Assembly (NCBI GenBank): GCA_050633905.1
Contig: JBOEHJ010000089.1
Span: 62,001-126,000, forward strand
Origin: JANQPX01 sp050633905
GTDB lineage: Bacteria; Pseudomonadota; Alphaproteobacteria; Geminicoccales; Geminicoccaceae
Direction: 5' to 3'
DNA: 64,000 nucleotides
Shown here: piece by piece, positions 53,906 through 63,045 of the stretch
How positions within the stretch are numbered: position 1 is the stretch's first letter
Layout: the number at the start of each line of letters is the position of its first letter
Made by a program: the position numbers and the translations under genes
Notes under the pieces: model-generated
The model's database searches: none
What the model was told of the DNA's origin: nothing
The model's input: the letters and a program-made list of their open reading frames with translations, nothing else

Positions 53906-54221
53906 ATTGATTGTCTCATCATTAACACTTTCTTAACGGTAATGATTATAAAATTTCAAGATATTATTGATTTGACGGTTTAAGGACACGTAGTTGAAGT
54001 AATAATATTGAGTTATTATTCTAGACAGACTGCCTGACAGACATAACCTAAGTAAGAAAACATCCATAGACTTCTTAACTGTTCAGCCAACTCACCTCCG
54101 CCCCGATTCCCTGGGCGAGGTCCAGTAACCAGGTGCAGCTGCGTTCGGCTGCAGAAGGACTTGCTAATTGGCTATATAGGCATCAATAGAGAGATCTCAT
54201 TTCCCAAGCTGGACCGTAGGT
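53906..54221. other. AT-rich intergenic region
   Basis: 315 bases, AT-rich to about 54060, then richer in GC with a structured leader (see 54120-54160). It should contain the promoter of the homocysteine methyltransferase gene. No gene is evident. Confidence 0.4.
54120..54160 (+). promoter_or_regulatory. Structured 5' leader of the homocysteine methyltransferase gene
   Basis: Nested stems upstream of the start: outer GTCC/GGAC, inner TGCAGC/GCTGCA, with 8-base loop TGCGTTCG. It does not match a consensus riboswitch that I can name, but its place before a methionine-cycle gene makes an RNA switch conceivable. Confidence 0.3.
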
Positions 54222-55235
54222 ATGACCGACCGCCTGACCGCCTTGTTATCGGAGCGTCCTTATCTCCTTGCGGATGGGGCGATGGGGACAAGTTTGTTCG
54301 AACTTGGTTTGGCGAATGGTGCGGCGGGCGAGCTTTGGAATGTCGATCATCCCGAGCGGGTGATGTCCGTGCATCGAGGCTTTGTTGAGGCTGGGTCTGA
54401 CATTGTGTTGACCAACAGCTTTGGCGGTAACCGCTGCCGCTTGGCCTTTCACGATGCGGCGGATCGGGTTCTGGAGATCAATGCGGCTGCCGCACGGCTC
54501 GCTCGCGGGGTTGCGGATCGTGCTGATCGTCCTGTGATAATTGCGGGTTCGATGGGGCCGACGGGTGAGGTATTGGCGCCACTTGGCTCATTCAGTATTG
54601 CTGATGCTGAGGCCGCGTTTGCTGAGCAGGCGGCAGCGTTGAAGGAAGGTGGCATTGATGTTGCCTGGCTGGAGACGATGTTTTCCGAGGAGGAGCTGAC
54701 GGCGGCGATCAAGGGCGTTGAAAGCGTGGGCTTGCCCTATGTGGCGACCATGACCTTCGATAGTTCCGGGCGTACGATGATGGGGATCAAGCCGGAAGAC
54801 GCGTTGGCTATGTCCAAACGTAAGGGCTGGCATCCTCATGCCTTCGGGGCGAATTGCGGGATTGGTCCGGCGCAGCTTTTGGACTCGGTGATCGGCCTTT
54901 CCCGTGCTGCGGACGTTGGCGATGTGATCGTTGCTAAGGGCAATTGTGGCACGCCGTCCATGGGTGCTGACATGCTGCCTCACTACAACGGTACGCCAGA
55001 AATCATGGCGGATTATGCCTGTCTCGCACGCGATGCTGGTGCACGCATCATCGGCGGTTGCTGCGGCACGACGCCCAAGCATGTCGAGGCGATGCGACTA
55101 GCGTTGGCGGATCGGCCGAAGTCCGAGGCCGCACCGACCTACAAGGAGATCGAGACCAAGCTCGGTTCGGTCAAAAATACCGGCGAAAGCGCCGACGTTC
55201 CAAAACGTGAACGTCGCCGTCGTCGAGCAAGTTAA
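54222..55235 (+). CDS. Homocysteine S-methyltransferase family (betaine-type)
   Basis: 337 residues. Family barrel with zinc-binding cysteines: C in GANCGIG and the pair in GGCCGTTPKH, plus LADGAMGTSLFELG at the N-terminus, and NSFGGNRCRL. It transfers a methyl group (from betaine, S-methylmethionine or a related donor) to homocysteine to form methionine. The pattern LADGAMGTSL with DPERV-type turns fits the bacterial betaine-homocysteine group. The C-terminal end is very basic (KRERRRRR). It ends 15 bp from the convergent BKACE gene. Confidence 0.87.
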   Translation: MTDRLTALLSERPYLLADGAMGTSLFELGLANGAAGELWNVDHPERVMSVHRGFVEAGSDIVLTNSFGGNRCRLAFHDAADRVLEINAAAARLARGVADRADRPVIIAGSMGPTGEVLAPLGSFSIADAEAAFAEQAAALKEGGIDVAWLETMFSEEELTAAIKGVESVGLPYVATMTFDSSGRTMMGIKPEDALAMSKRKGWHPHAFGANCGIGPAQLLDSVIGLSRAADVGDVIVAKGNCGTPSMGADMLPHYNGTPEIMADYACLARDAGARIIGGCCGTTPKHVEAMRLALADRPKSEAAPTYKEIETKLGSVKNTGESADVPKRERRRRRAS

Positions 55236-55250
55236 CGAGGAGGTCGCACG

Positions 55251-56195
55251 TCAAAAGTTGACGCGGTCGCCACCTTTTAGGCTGAGGATTTCGCGGGCGT
55301 CGTCGGGGGAGGCGATGTCGAGCTGCATGCCTTCGAGGATCTGGCGCATGGCGGTTACTTGTGCGGCATTGGAGGGCGCAAGTTCGCCTGGTCCAAGCCA
55401 GAGACTGTCTTCGAGGCCGACGCGGACATTGCCTCCTTGGGCAGCACCCATGGTGGTGAGCGGCAGTTGATGGCGTCCAGCGGCGAGGATCGACCAGACA
55501 TATTGATCCCCAAACAGCCTATCCGCTGTTCGCTTCATATGCATCATATCTTCTGGATGAGCGCCGATACCGCCAAGGATGCCGAAGACCGTTTGAACAA
55601 AAAGCGGTGGTTCCACTAATCCTTCGTCAAGAAAATGGGCGAGGTTATAGAGATGACCGACATCATAGCATTCGAATTCGAAGCGTGTTTGGTTAGCACG
55701 GCATGATTCGAGGATATAGGCGATGTCCTTATAGGTGTTCTTAAAGACGCGATCGCGGCTGGCTTCGAGATGCTCCCGCTCCCATTCATGATCGAATTTC
55801 TTGAAGCGCTTCAGCATCGGGAACAGGCCAAAATTCATCGACCCCATATTGAGGGAGGCGACTTCGGGCTTGCATTGCAAGGCCGGTTGCAGCCGTTCCT
55901 CAAGGGTCATGCTGGGGGCGCCGCCTGTGGTGATATTGACGACAGCCGCTGTCGCCTGCTTGATCCGAGGCAGGCATTGCTTGAAGACCTCCGGATCTTG
56001 CGTCGGGCGCCCATCGGCGGGTTCACGCATATGAAGATGTAGGATGGCGGCCCCCGCTTCGGCAGCGCCAATTGCGCCGTCAACGATCTGATCCGGTGTT
56101 TTTGGCAGGTGGGGTGACATCGAAGGCGTATGAATAGAGCCGGTTACCGCGCAGGTGATAATGACTTTCCGCCGCTTTGATCCAGCCTTTGCCAT
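55251..56195 (-). CDS. BKACE-family (DUF849) beta-keto acid cleavage enzyme
   Basis: About 314 residues from ATG 56195 (MAKAGSKRRKVIITCAVTG); a longer frame to 56264 is not supported. TIM-barrel zinc enzymes that condense a beta-keto acid with acetyl-CoA and cleave it. Signatures: VIITCAVTGSIHTPSMS, ILHLHMREPADGRPTQD with the zinc His, NITTGGAP, and GNVRVGLEDSLWLGPGELAPSN. In carnitine use the BKACE branch cleaves 3-dehydrocarnitine to betaine and acetoacetyl-CoA. The neighbour is a methyltransferase that could use betaine. Substrate not proven. Confidence 0.9.
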   Translation of the reverse strand: MAKAGSKRRKVIITCAVTGSIHTPSMSPHLPKTPDQIVDGAIGAAEAGAAILHLHMREPADGRPTQDPEVFKQCLPRIKQATAAVVNITTGGAPSMTLEERLQPALQCKPEVASLNMGSMNFGLFPMLKRFKKFDHEWEREHLEASRDRVFKNTYKDIAYILESCRANQTRFEFECYDVGHLYNLAHFLDEGLVEPPLFVQTVFGILGGIGAHPEDMMHMKRTADRLFGDQYVWSILAAGRHQLPLTTMGAAQGGNVRVGLEDSLWLGPGELAPSNAAQVTAMRQILEGMQLDIASPDDAREILSLKGGDRVNF

Positions 56196-56401
56196 GGATG
56201 ATGCCTCCGATTGAGCTGCTGTTGTTATGCGGCTTACTATCCACATTTTCTGCTGCTGGTGCAAAGGGGCAGATGACGTGATGTTTTGTCTACCTAGAAA
56301 AATTCATCTGGGTGTCCGTCGCATCTTACAAAAAAGGGCTTGACGGCAGAGCTGAAAAACTGCGCAACTGATGAACAATCAAGGGAGGTTCAATCTCGGG
56401 G

Positions 56402-57940
56402 ATGATAACGCCCATTCTTGAACTCAAGAACGTCAGCAAATCATTCCCTGGCGTCCGGGCGCTCGACGATGCGCAATTTGAGGTGATGCCGGGCGAAGTG
56501 CACGCGCTTCTTGGCGAGAATGGTGCTGGCAAATCGACGTTGATCAAAATCGTTTCCGGCGTTTATCAGCCCGACAAAGGTTCGATGTTGGTCAATGGCC
56601 ACGATGTCAGTTTCAAAAGTCCGCTTGAAGCACAAGCTTCGGGTATTGCAACGATCTATCAGGAATTGCTGTTGTTTCCTGAGCTGACGGTCGCCGAAAA
56701 CATTTTCATGGGGCATCAACCCCGGACGCGGCTTGGCAGGATCGATTGGGCGACAATGCAGGCGCGCGCGAGAGAAATCCTCGCATCACTGGATATCCAT
56801 GGCCTCGATGTGACCTCGGTTGTCGGTTCCTTATCGATCGGCAATCGTCAGCGCGTGGAGATTGCGAAGGCGCTATCCCGCGAGGCGCGGCTGCTGATTA
56901 TGGATGAACCGACGGCAGCGTTGACGGAGGCGGATGTCGAGCAATTGTTCGGGATCGTTCGACGGCTGCGGGAGCGGGGTGTCGGGGTGGTTTATATCAG
57001 CCACCGCCTGGAGGAGGTGTTCGAACTTGCCGATCGGGTGACCGTCCTGCGGGACGGTCGTTATGTGGCGACCAAGCCTGTTGCGGAAACCGACAAGGAC
57101 GATCTTATCACGATGATGGTGGGGCGTACCATCGATGCGCTCTTTCCAAAGGCGGACGTTAAGATCGGCGAGGTTGTCCTGGAGGTGAAAAATCTCAATC
57201 GACGACCGCTCACCAACGAGATTAGTTTTCAGGTTCGGGCGGGTGAGATTGTCGGCCTTGCGGGGCTAGTCGGGTCCGGGCGAAGCGAACTTGCCCAGGT
57301 CATCTTCGGCGTGACGCCTGCGTCCTCCGGCGAGATCGTCCTCAATCAGGCACCCGTCAGGATTAAAAGCCCGGGTCAGGCCAAGGCCCTGGGCATCGCC
57401 TATGTGCCCGAGGATCGAGGGCAGCAAGGCCTCATTCGACCCATGAAACTTCGAGAGAATGTCTCACTTGCCGTTCTGGATCGTCTGAGAAAGAGTGTCT
57501 TCATCGACCGAGTAGCCGAACGGAAACTGGCAGAGCAGAGTATCATAAAATTCGGCATTCGCGCGAGTAGTACTGAGCAGGTCGCAAACAAGCTTTCCGG
57601 TGGCAACCAGCAAAAGGTTGTCTTGGGCAAATGGCTGGCAAGTGAACCGCTCTTGCTCCTGATGGATGAACCGACTCGTGGCGTCGATGTCGGGGCGAAG
57701 GCGGAAATCCACCGACTGATGGGTGAGCTTGTTGAACAAGGTCTTGCGATCCTGATGATTTCCAGCGAGTTGCCGGAGATCATGGGGATGAGCGATCGTA
57801 TTTTGGTGATGCGCGAGGGGCATCTCGTCGCCGAATTCGATCGCCGGGACGCTACTCAAGAAATCGTAGCATCGGCGATGATGGGGGGAACGTCCTCACC
57901 GACTGCATCCGCCGCCATCACCAACATGGTCGGTGCTTGA
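56402..57940 (+). CDS. CUT2 sugar ABC transporter ATP-binding protein
   Basis: 512 residues with two ATPase domains, as in RbsA. First domain: GENGAGKSTLIKI (Walker A), LSIGNRQRVEIAKAL signature, LLIMDEPTAALTEAD (Walker B). Second: GLVGSGRSELAQVIFG, LSGGNQQKVVLGKWL and LLLMDEPTRGVDVGAK. Complete. It powers uptake of a sugar or autoinducer-like molecule. SD GGGAGG before ATG 56402. It heads an operon ATPase-permease-permease-binding protein. The promoter has GCTTGACG but no clear -10 by eye. Confidence 0.95.
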   Translation: MITPILELKNVSKSFPGVRALDDAQFEVMPGEVHALLGENGAGKSTLIKIVSGVYQPDKGSMLVNGHDVSFKSPLEAQASGIATIYQELLLFPELTVAENIFMGHQPRTRLGRIDWATMQARAREILASLDIHGLDVTSVVGSLSIGNRQRVEIAKALSREARLLIMDEPTAALTEADVEQLFGIVRRLRERGVGVVYISHRLEEVFELADRVTVLRDGRYVATKPVAETDKDDLITMMVGRTIDALFPKADVKIGEVVLEVKNLNRRPLTNEISFQVRAGEIVGLAGLVGSGRSELAQVIFGVTPASSGEIVLNQAPVRIKSPGQAKALGIAYVPEDRGQQGLIRPMKLRENVSLAVLDRLRKSVFIDRVAERKLAEQSIIKFGIRASSTEQVANKLSGGNQQKVVLGKWLASEPLLLLMDEPTRGVDVGAKAEIHRLMGELVEQGLAILMISSELPEIMGMSDRILVMREGHLVAEFDRRDATQEIVASAMMGGTSSPTASAAITNMVGA

Positions 57941-57942
57941 TC

Positions 57943-58935
57943 ATGGCCAGCACAAGCGAAGCCATCACGCCGATCTCTGGAAACAAAAAAAGCGTTCTTA
58001 AGGGCTTAGCAGGGCAGGAGCTAATCCTGCTACTCTGTATCATTGGGCTGTTCGTGATCGTCGGTTTGATTAATCCGCGCTATATCGCTGAGCGCAATCT
58101 CAGCAGCATCTTTCTCGGCAATGCCTACATCGCGGTGGCTGCGATCGGCATGTCGATGGTCATCATTTCCGGTAATATCGATATTTCCGTTGGTTCGCTG
58201 ATTGGCGTTCTGGCGACGATCAGCGGGTCACTCGCCGTTAACGGCTATCCCATCATCGTGAGCTGGCTTGTTCCCCTGGTGGTCGGCGCCGCCGTCACCG
58301 GGATCATGGGTTTCATGGTCGCCTACCTTCGGATCCCGTCGATCGTGGTCTCGCTTGGGATGCTGAGTATTCTGAAAGGCGGGCTGATCAGCGTCACCGC
58401 GGGAGCCTGGATCACCGATCTGCCGGCGGGCTATGGGCTTGCACAGATGCGCCCGTTCGGTATTCCGATGCCGATCTATTTCATGATCATCTTGACGATC
58501 CTGGCCGCTGCCTGGATGCGCTACAGCGCGACCGGCCGCGCGATCTATGCGGTTGGCGGCAACGCCGAGGCTGCCAGGCTGTCGGGCATCTCATCCAAGC
58601 GCACCATCATGACGGTCTTTGCCATTCATGGTGTTTTCGTTGGTATTGCCGCCGTGCTTTTTGCAACCCAGCTCTCGGTCATTCAATCAACCGTGCCACC
58701 TAATCTCGAACTCACCATCATTACCGCTTCGGTCGTCGGCGGTGTCAGTATTCTTGGTGGGGTCGGCACGGTGGTGGGCTCGACGCTGGCCGCCATTCTG
58801 ATCGCGGCGATTGGTTCCTCGCTGATCTTCGTCAATCTGTCACCCTATTGGCTTCGGGCGGTGCAGGGTGTGCTCATCCTCCTGACCGTGCTCGCCGATC
58901 TCTGGCGCAGGCAGCGTCAAATGTTGGGGCGATGA
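57943..58935 (+). CDS. CUT2 sugar ABC transporter permease 1
   Basis: About 330 residues from ATG 57943, 2 bp after the ATPase stop (TTG 57937 is an alternative). About ten hydrophobic helices with the RbsC-family phrases IIISGNIDISVGSLIG-type (VVIISGNIDISVGSLIGVL context) and ATGRAIYAVGGNAEAARLSGI. It forms half the channel. Its stop overlaps the next permease start as ATGA. Confidence 0.93.
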   Translation: MASTSEAITPISGNKKSVLKGLAGQELILLLCIIGLFVIVGLINPRYIAERNLSSIFLGNAYIAVAAIGMSMVIISGNIDISVGSLIGVLATISGSLAVNGYPIIVSWLVPLVVGAAVTGIMGFMVAYLRIPSIVVSLGMLSILKGGLISVTAGAWITDLPAGYGLAQMRPFGIPMPIYFMIILTILAAAWMRYSATGRAIYAVGGNAEAARLSGISSKRTIMTVFAIHGVFVGIAAVLFATQLSVIQSTVPPNLELTIITASVVGGVSILGGVGTVVGSTLAAILIAAIGSSLIFVNLSPYWLRAVQGVLILLTVLADLWRRQRQMLGR

Positions 58936-59924
58936 CGATGGAAGCGGTCGATAACGGAGGCCCATCCGCTACATCCTCTTGGCTTCACTGGTTCAGGCAT
59001 GAGGTCATACTCGCCCTTATCCTGGTGATCGCGCTGTTCTTGCTGGCAACCCAGACCGATCGTTTTCTCACCACAGAAAACCTTCTGAACCAAGGACGCT
59101 TGATGGCGGAGGTGGGGCTGGTTGCCTTGCCGATGACCTTCATCATCATCACCGCTGGCATCGATTTGTCCGTGGGATCCATTCTCGGGCTTACGGCCAT
59201 TCTCCTGGGCGTCAGCTGGAAAAATATGGGACTGCCACTCGAAGCCGCATTGGCGGTAGCGATCGCAGCCGGAACCTTTGCCGGTTTCGTGAATGGCTGG
59301 TTCATCACGCGGGTTAATGTGCCGCCGCTAATCATGACGCTTGCGAGCCTGGCGCTTTATCGAGGGCTCGCCGAAGGGATCAGCCAGGCACGTTCGGTAC
59401 GCGGCTATCCCGACTGGTTCTTCCAGCTTGGTCAAGGCGACATCGCGGGTGTGCCGACCCAGCTTTGGATCTTGTTGATCGCGATCATCATCGCCTGGAT
59501 CGTGCTCGCCTATACCAGCTTTGGCAGGTCGCTCTATGCGATCGGCCATAACGAAGTGGGTGCTCGATTTTCCGGCATCCCGGTCGATCGCTACAAACTG
59601 ATCATCTATACATTGTCCGGGTTTATGGCATCGCTTGCGGCATGTATTTTTGTCTCCCGAGTCAGCACCACGCGCTCTGATATGGGCACCGGGCTGGAGC
59701 TTGACGTGATCGCCGCCGTCGTCCTCGGTGGCACCAGCATTTTCGGTGGCGTTGGAACGATCACCGGCACCGTGCTAGGGTTTATCATGATCCAGCTTTT
59801 GAAAAACGGCTTGTCGCTCACCGGCGTGAAAGGTGATGCGACCATCGTCGTCATCGGCACGGTCCTCATCCTGTCCATCCTGCTGACGAACTTTATTCAA
59901 CGGCGGCAAGAGGGTCATGATTAG
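58932..59924 (+). CDS. CUT2 sugar ABC transporter permease 2
   Basis: 330 residues from ATG 58932, overlapping the previous stop by 4 bp; a longer frame to 58848 is spurious. Similar fold to permease 1: IIITAGIDLSVGSILGLTAI, FGRSLYAIGHNEVGARFSGIP and VVLGGTSIFGGVGTITGTVL. A two-permease CUT2 system suggests a heterodimeric channel, as in the RhaPQ or LsrCD transporters. Confidence 0.93.
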   Translation: MTMEAVDNGGPSATSSWLHWFRHEVILALILVIALFLLATQTDRFLTTENLLNQGRLMAEVGLVALPMTFIIITAGIDLSVGSILGLTAILLGVSWKNMGLPLEAALAVAIAAGTFAGFVNGWFITRVNVPPLIMTLASLALYRGLAEGISQARSVRGYPDWFFQLGQGDIAGVPTQLWILLIAIIIAWIVLAYTSFGRSLYAIGHNEVGARFSGIPVDRYKLIIYTLSGFMASLAACIFVSRVSTTRSDMGTGLELDVIAAVVLGGTSIFGGVGTITGTVLGFIMIQLLKNGLSLTGVKGDATIVVIGTVLILSILLTNFIQRRQEGHD

Positions 59925-60093
59925 GAGGTGGTATGATCACATCATTTGATTTCCAAGGGGGATGCAACGTTTAACCTCAGAAATCGAACATGCTATATCT
60001 CAGCGATGAAGGATCATGTGTTGCGGTCGCAATGCAGGATTGACCAAGAGAGGTATCGACAGAAGATGCCATCAACAACAAGGGAGGTTTGTT

Positions 60094-61200
60094 ATGTTGA
60101 AAACTGTATCGGTCGCGGCGACGCTGTCGATGATCGCAAGTGTCGCCTATGCTGCTGATCGGTGGGATGGCGCCGACGAATTGGATGTGAGCCCGCTTGG
60201 CTGTGAAGCCGGCGCTGCGCCGACGGTTGTCGCCAAGGATTATGATGGTGGCCAGGCGACGGGTGCTCCCGATCTCACCGGCAAAGACATCACCTTGATG
60301 GACGTGCCGAAACTGATCGGCATCGGCTATTTTGCGGCGACCACCCAAGGGATGGAGGAAGCGGCGGCCGAACTCGGTAATGTCAATGTCACTACCGATG
60401 GGCCGACGGAAGCGAATATCGACGACCAGATCACGTTTCTCGATAACTTCATCACCCAGGGTGTGGATGGACTGCTGTTCGCGGCAAACGATCCTGTTGC
60501 GATTGCCTCTGTCTTGAAGAAGGCCCTGGACAAAGGCATTCACGTCGTCGGCTACGACGCCAATTCTGAACCTGATGCGCGTGAATGGTTTGTCAATCAG
60601 GCTGAGTTCAACGGTATCGCCAAGGCGATGGTCGACAGCATCGTCGCCGAGATCGGTGAGGATGGCAGCTTCGCGATTGTCACCAGCACCTTCACCACGC
60701 CAAACCAGGCGCGCTGGATCGCTGAGATGTGGGCCTATGCGGGGCAGTGTTTCCCGAGCCTCGAATGGCTGGAGACGGTTGAGGCGCAGGAGGACAATAT
60801 TCTCTCCTTCAATCAGGCAACCACGCTGATCAATAAATACGGTGAGGATCTCGACGGCCTCTTCGGCATGACCAGTGTGGCCACGCCAGCCTCGGCAGAA
60901 GCCGTAACCCAGGCCGAGCTTTGCGGTGAGGTCGCTGTGGTCGGCTTGGCGACACCGAATGCGATGAAGCCCTACACCGAATCAGGCTGCGTCAAATCCA
61001 CGGTGCTCTGGAACCCGGTCGATCTCGGCTACGCGTCGGTCTATGTCATGCGCGCCATCGCCGATGGCAAGCTCGCACCAGGTGCCACCGAAGTCGAAGC
61101 CGGCAAGCTCGGTACCCTGCCGGTGGTCAATGGCAGCGAGATCCTGCTCGGCGCGCCGTTCATCTTCGACAAGGACAATATCGGTGACTTCGACTTCTAG
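60094..61200 (+). CDS. CUT2 sugar-binding protein (rhamnose/AI-2-type)
   Basis: About 368 residues from ATG 60094, with AAGGGAGG upstream. Signal peptide ends near AYAADRW. Periplasmic binding protein I fold: DITLMDVPKLIGIGYFAAT and NFITQGVDGLLFAANDPVAI, VVGYDANSEPDAREWFVNQA, and a C-terminal LLGAPFIFDKDNI. It is nearest to rhamnose/autoinducer-2 binding proteins by eye but the ligand is not certain. Last gene of the CUT2 operon, 169 bp after permease 2. A repeat copy starts four bases after its stop, and a terminator lies at 61293. Confidence 0.93.
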   Translation: MLKTVSVAATLSMIASVAYAADRWDGADELDVSPLGCEAGAAPTVVAKDYDGGQATGAPDLTGKDITLMDVPKLIGIGYFAATTQGMEEAAAELGNVNVTTDGPTEANIDDQITFLDNFITQGVDGLLFAANDPVAIASVLKKALDKGIHVVGYDANSEPDAREWFVNQAEFNGIAKAMVDSIVAEIGEDGSFAIVTSTFTTPNQARWIAEMWAYAGQCFPSLEWLETVEAQEDNILSFNQATTLINKYGEDLDGLFGMTSVATPASAEAVTQAELCGEVAVVGLATPNAMKPYTESGCVKSTVLWNPVDLGYASVYVMRAIADGKLAPGATEVEAGKLGTLPVVNGSEILLGAPFIFDKDNIGDFDF

Positions 61201-61204
61201 TGAC

Positions 61205-61230
61205 ACGGTGGCGCGGCCACTTTGTTGACC
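61205..61230 (+). repeat. Dispersed gene-end repeat, copy 9 (partial)
   Basis: After the TAG of the binding-protein gene: TGACACGGTGGCGCGGCCAC and TTTGTTGACC. It keeps the hairpin GGTGGC/GCGGCCAC loosely and the TTGTTG tail. Confidence 0.55.
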
Positions 61231-61292
61231 TAGCGACGGCGTAGTAAAGATCGCCTGGTATGATCCCAGGATTTGCTGGCGTTGATACAAGA

Positions 61293-61327
61293 ACGGCCTC
61301 TCGATATTCGGGAGGCCGTTTGTTTTT
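61293..61327 (+). terminator. Rho-independent terminator of the sugar ABC operon
   Basis: 8-bp stem ACGGCCTC/GAGGCCGT, 11-base loop, and TTTGTTTTT. It lies 90 bp after the binding-protein gene and before the next gene. Confidence 0.85.
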
Positions 61328-61439
61328 GCCGTCGATTCGCGAACGAATCACTCGACAAAATGCGATGGATGTTTCTAAGTCCTTTCAGCACATCCAACAT
61401 CTTTTGCCGACCTCTATAAATCAAAGGGATCAGCCCGCC

Positions 61440-62630
61440 ATGTCCGTCCGAAATGGTCGTGAATTTCTGAGCATTCCAGGTCCGACGACAGTCCCGGACG
61501 AGGTTCTGCGCGCGATGCACAGGCCGGCCGTCGATATCTACAACGGCAGTGACCTTGAAAAGACCACGGACAGTTTGCTCAGCGACTTGAGAAAGGTGTT
61601 TCGGACCGAAGGACGGACTTACATCTACGCGACTAACGGACATGGTGCCTGGGAGGCTGCCGCCAGCAATGTGCTCTCACGCGGTGACAAGGTGTTGGTC
61701 CTGGAGAGCGGTCGCTTCGCCATCGGTTGGGGGGAAATGGCCTCCATGATGGGGGTAGAGGTCGAGGTGCTTAACGGCAAGCCGCGAGGTTCCGTCGATC
61801 CGTCGATGGTCGAAGCGCGACTTCGGGCTGATATAGTTGGTGAAATCAAGGCGGTTCTCGTGGTGCAAGTCGACACAGCCTCAAGCGTGGTCAACGATAT
61901 CCCACGTATTCGACAAGCGATCGATGCCGCAGGACATCCTGCCTTGTTCATGGTGGACACGATCGCATCCCTTGGCATCATGCCCTACAACATGGATGAA
62001 TGGGGTGTCGATGTGACCGTTGCGGCCGGGCAGAAAGGCCTGATGACACCGCCTGGGCTGAGCTTCGTTGCAGCCAATAAACGCGCCATTGAAAAGCATC
62101 AAACCGCCGATTTGAGGACGCGGTATTGGGATTGGACGCAAAGGGAAGGGCCGCTTCACTATCAAAAATACTGCGGCACGCCGCCGGAGCATCTGCTGTT
62201 CGCCTTGCGCCAGGCTTTGACGATGCTGTCCGAGGAAGGCCTGGAACATGTTTTCGAGCGGCACCGGTTATTGTCTGAAGCGGTGCGTCGCGCTGTCTTG
62301 GCCTGGAGCGAAGCGGGCGCTCTTTCGCTGAACATCATCGAACCTGCCGAACGGTCCAATGCCGTCACCACCGTGCTGACGGATGATCAATGGAACCCCG
62401 ATCAGCTCCTGACCTATTGCCGCGAAAAATGCGGCGTGGTCCTCGGAATCGGGATCGGCGATTTTACTGACAAAGCCTTCCGCATCGCCCATATGGGGCA
62501 TGTCAATGCGCCGATGATGATGGGCACGCTCTCGACGATCGAAATTGGGCTCGGTGCGTTGGGCATCCCCCATGGTCGCGGCGGCGCCCAAGCTGCCATC
62601 GATTGGCTATCCGAAAGCGTCCGCCCCTAA
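61440..62630 (+). CDS. Class V aminotransferase (serine-glyoxylate/alanine-glyoxylate type)
   Basis: 396 residues from ATG 61440 (MSVRNGREFLSIPGPTTVPD); a longer frame to 61260 is not family-like and includes the terminator. Fold type I PLP enzyme of the class V group: IPGPTTVPDEVLRAMH, TNGHGAWEAAASN, VDTASSVVNDI, DTIASLGIMPYNMDEWGVD and the PLP lysine in AAGQKGLMTPPGLSF. It would transaminate glyoxylate with serine or alanine. Fully in line with the AGXT family in length. Confidence 0.9.
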   Translation: MSVRNGREFLSIPGPTTVPDEVLRAMHRPAVDIYNGSDLEKTTDSLLSDLRKVFRTEGRTYIYATNGHGAWEAAASNVLSRGDKVLVLESGRFAIGWGEMASMMGVEVEVLNGKPRGSVDPSMVEARLRADIVGEIKAVLVVQVDTASSVVNDIPRIRQAIDAAGHPALFMVDTIASLGIMPYNMDEWGVDVTVAAGQKGLMTPPGLSFVAANKRAIEKHQTADLRTRYWDWTQREGPLHYQKYCGTPPEHLLFALRQALTMLSEEGLEHVFERHRLLSEAVRRAVLAWSEAGALSLNIIEPAERSNAVTTVLTDDQWNPDQLLTYCREKCGVVLGIGIGDFTDKAFRIAHMGHVNAPMMMGTLSTIEIGLGALGIPHGRGGAQAAIDWLSESVRP

Positions 62631-63045
62631 AGCGTTTCCTGGTCAGGTCGATCCAGCCCTCTCCCCCATCTAACCACCGGCAGTATCCCACCAAATTGGG
62701 CGGTTGGGCGGGGAAAGGGCTGGTGCCGCGTAAACCTCCTATGGAAATCCACTAGGTGGCATGGCCACCTCAGTTGGTTTGGACCGTTGGCGTTGGCGGG
62801 ATGGTACGCGCCCGGGTTCTTGCGGGCTGGTCGTTGACGGGTATCCGTTGGTGACGGATTGCTGGGCTGACGTTTCTTGGGCGATCCGTTTCCGAAACGG
62901 CCTACCTCGTTGCGCTCCGTGCCACCTTGTCCCGAAAAGTCGTCGCATCGCTGCGAGCGCATGATATAGTCATGTCCAGCAACGACATCCGGCCGGTGGT
63001 TGATGTCCGGAAGAGTTGTGTCGAAAAAGCCGTCAAGGCGGGAAA
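62631..63045. other. Intergenic region with a repeat copy
   Basis: 415 bases between same-strand genes. It holds repeat copy 10 (62754-62792). The part 62800-63000 has no credible frame. The promoter of the TRAP gene should lie near 63000. Confidence 0.4.
62754..62792 (+). repeat. Dispersed gene-end repeat, copy 10
   Basis: CACTAG then GTGGCATGGCCACC (palindrome), TCAGTTGGTTTGG and ACCGTTGGCG. The best-preserved hairpin: GGTGGC-AT-GGCCACC. It stands about 120 bp after the aminotransferase stop. Confidence 0.8.
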
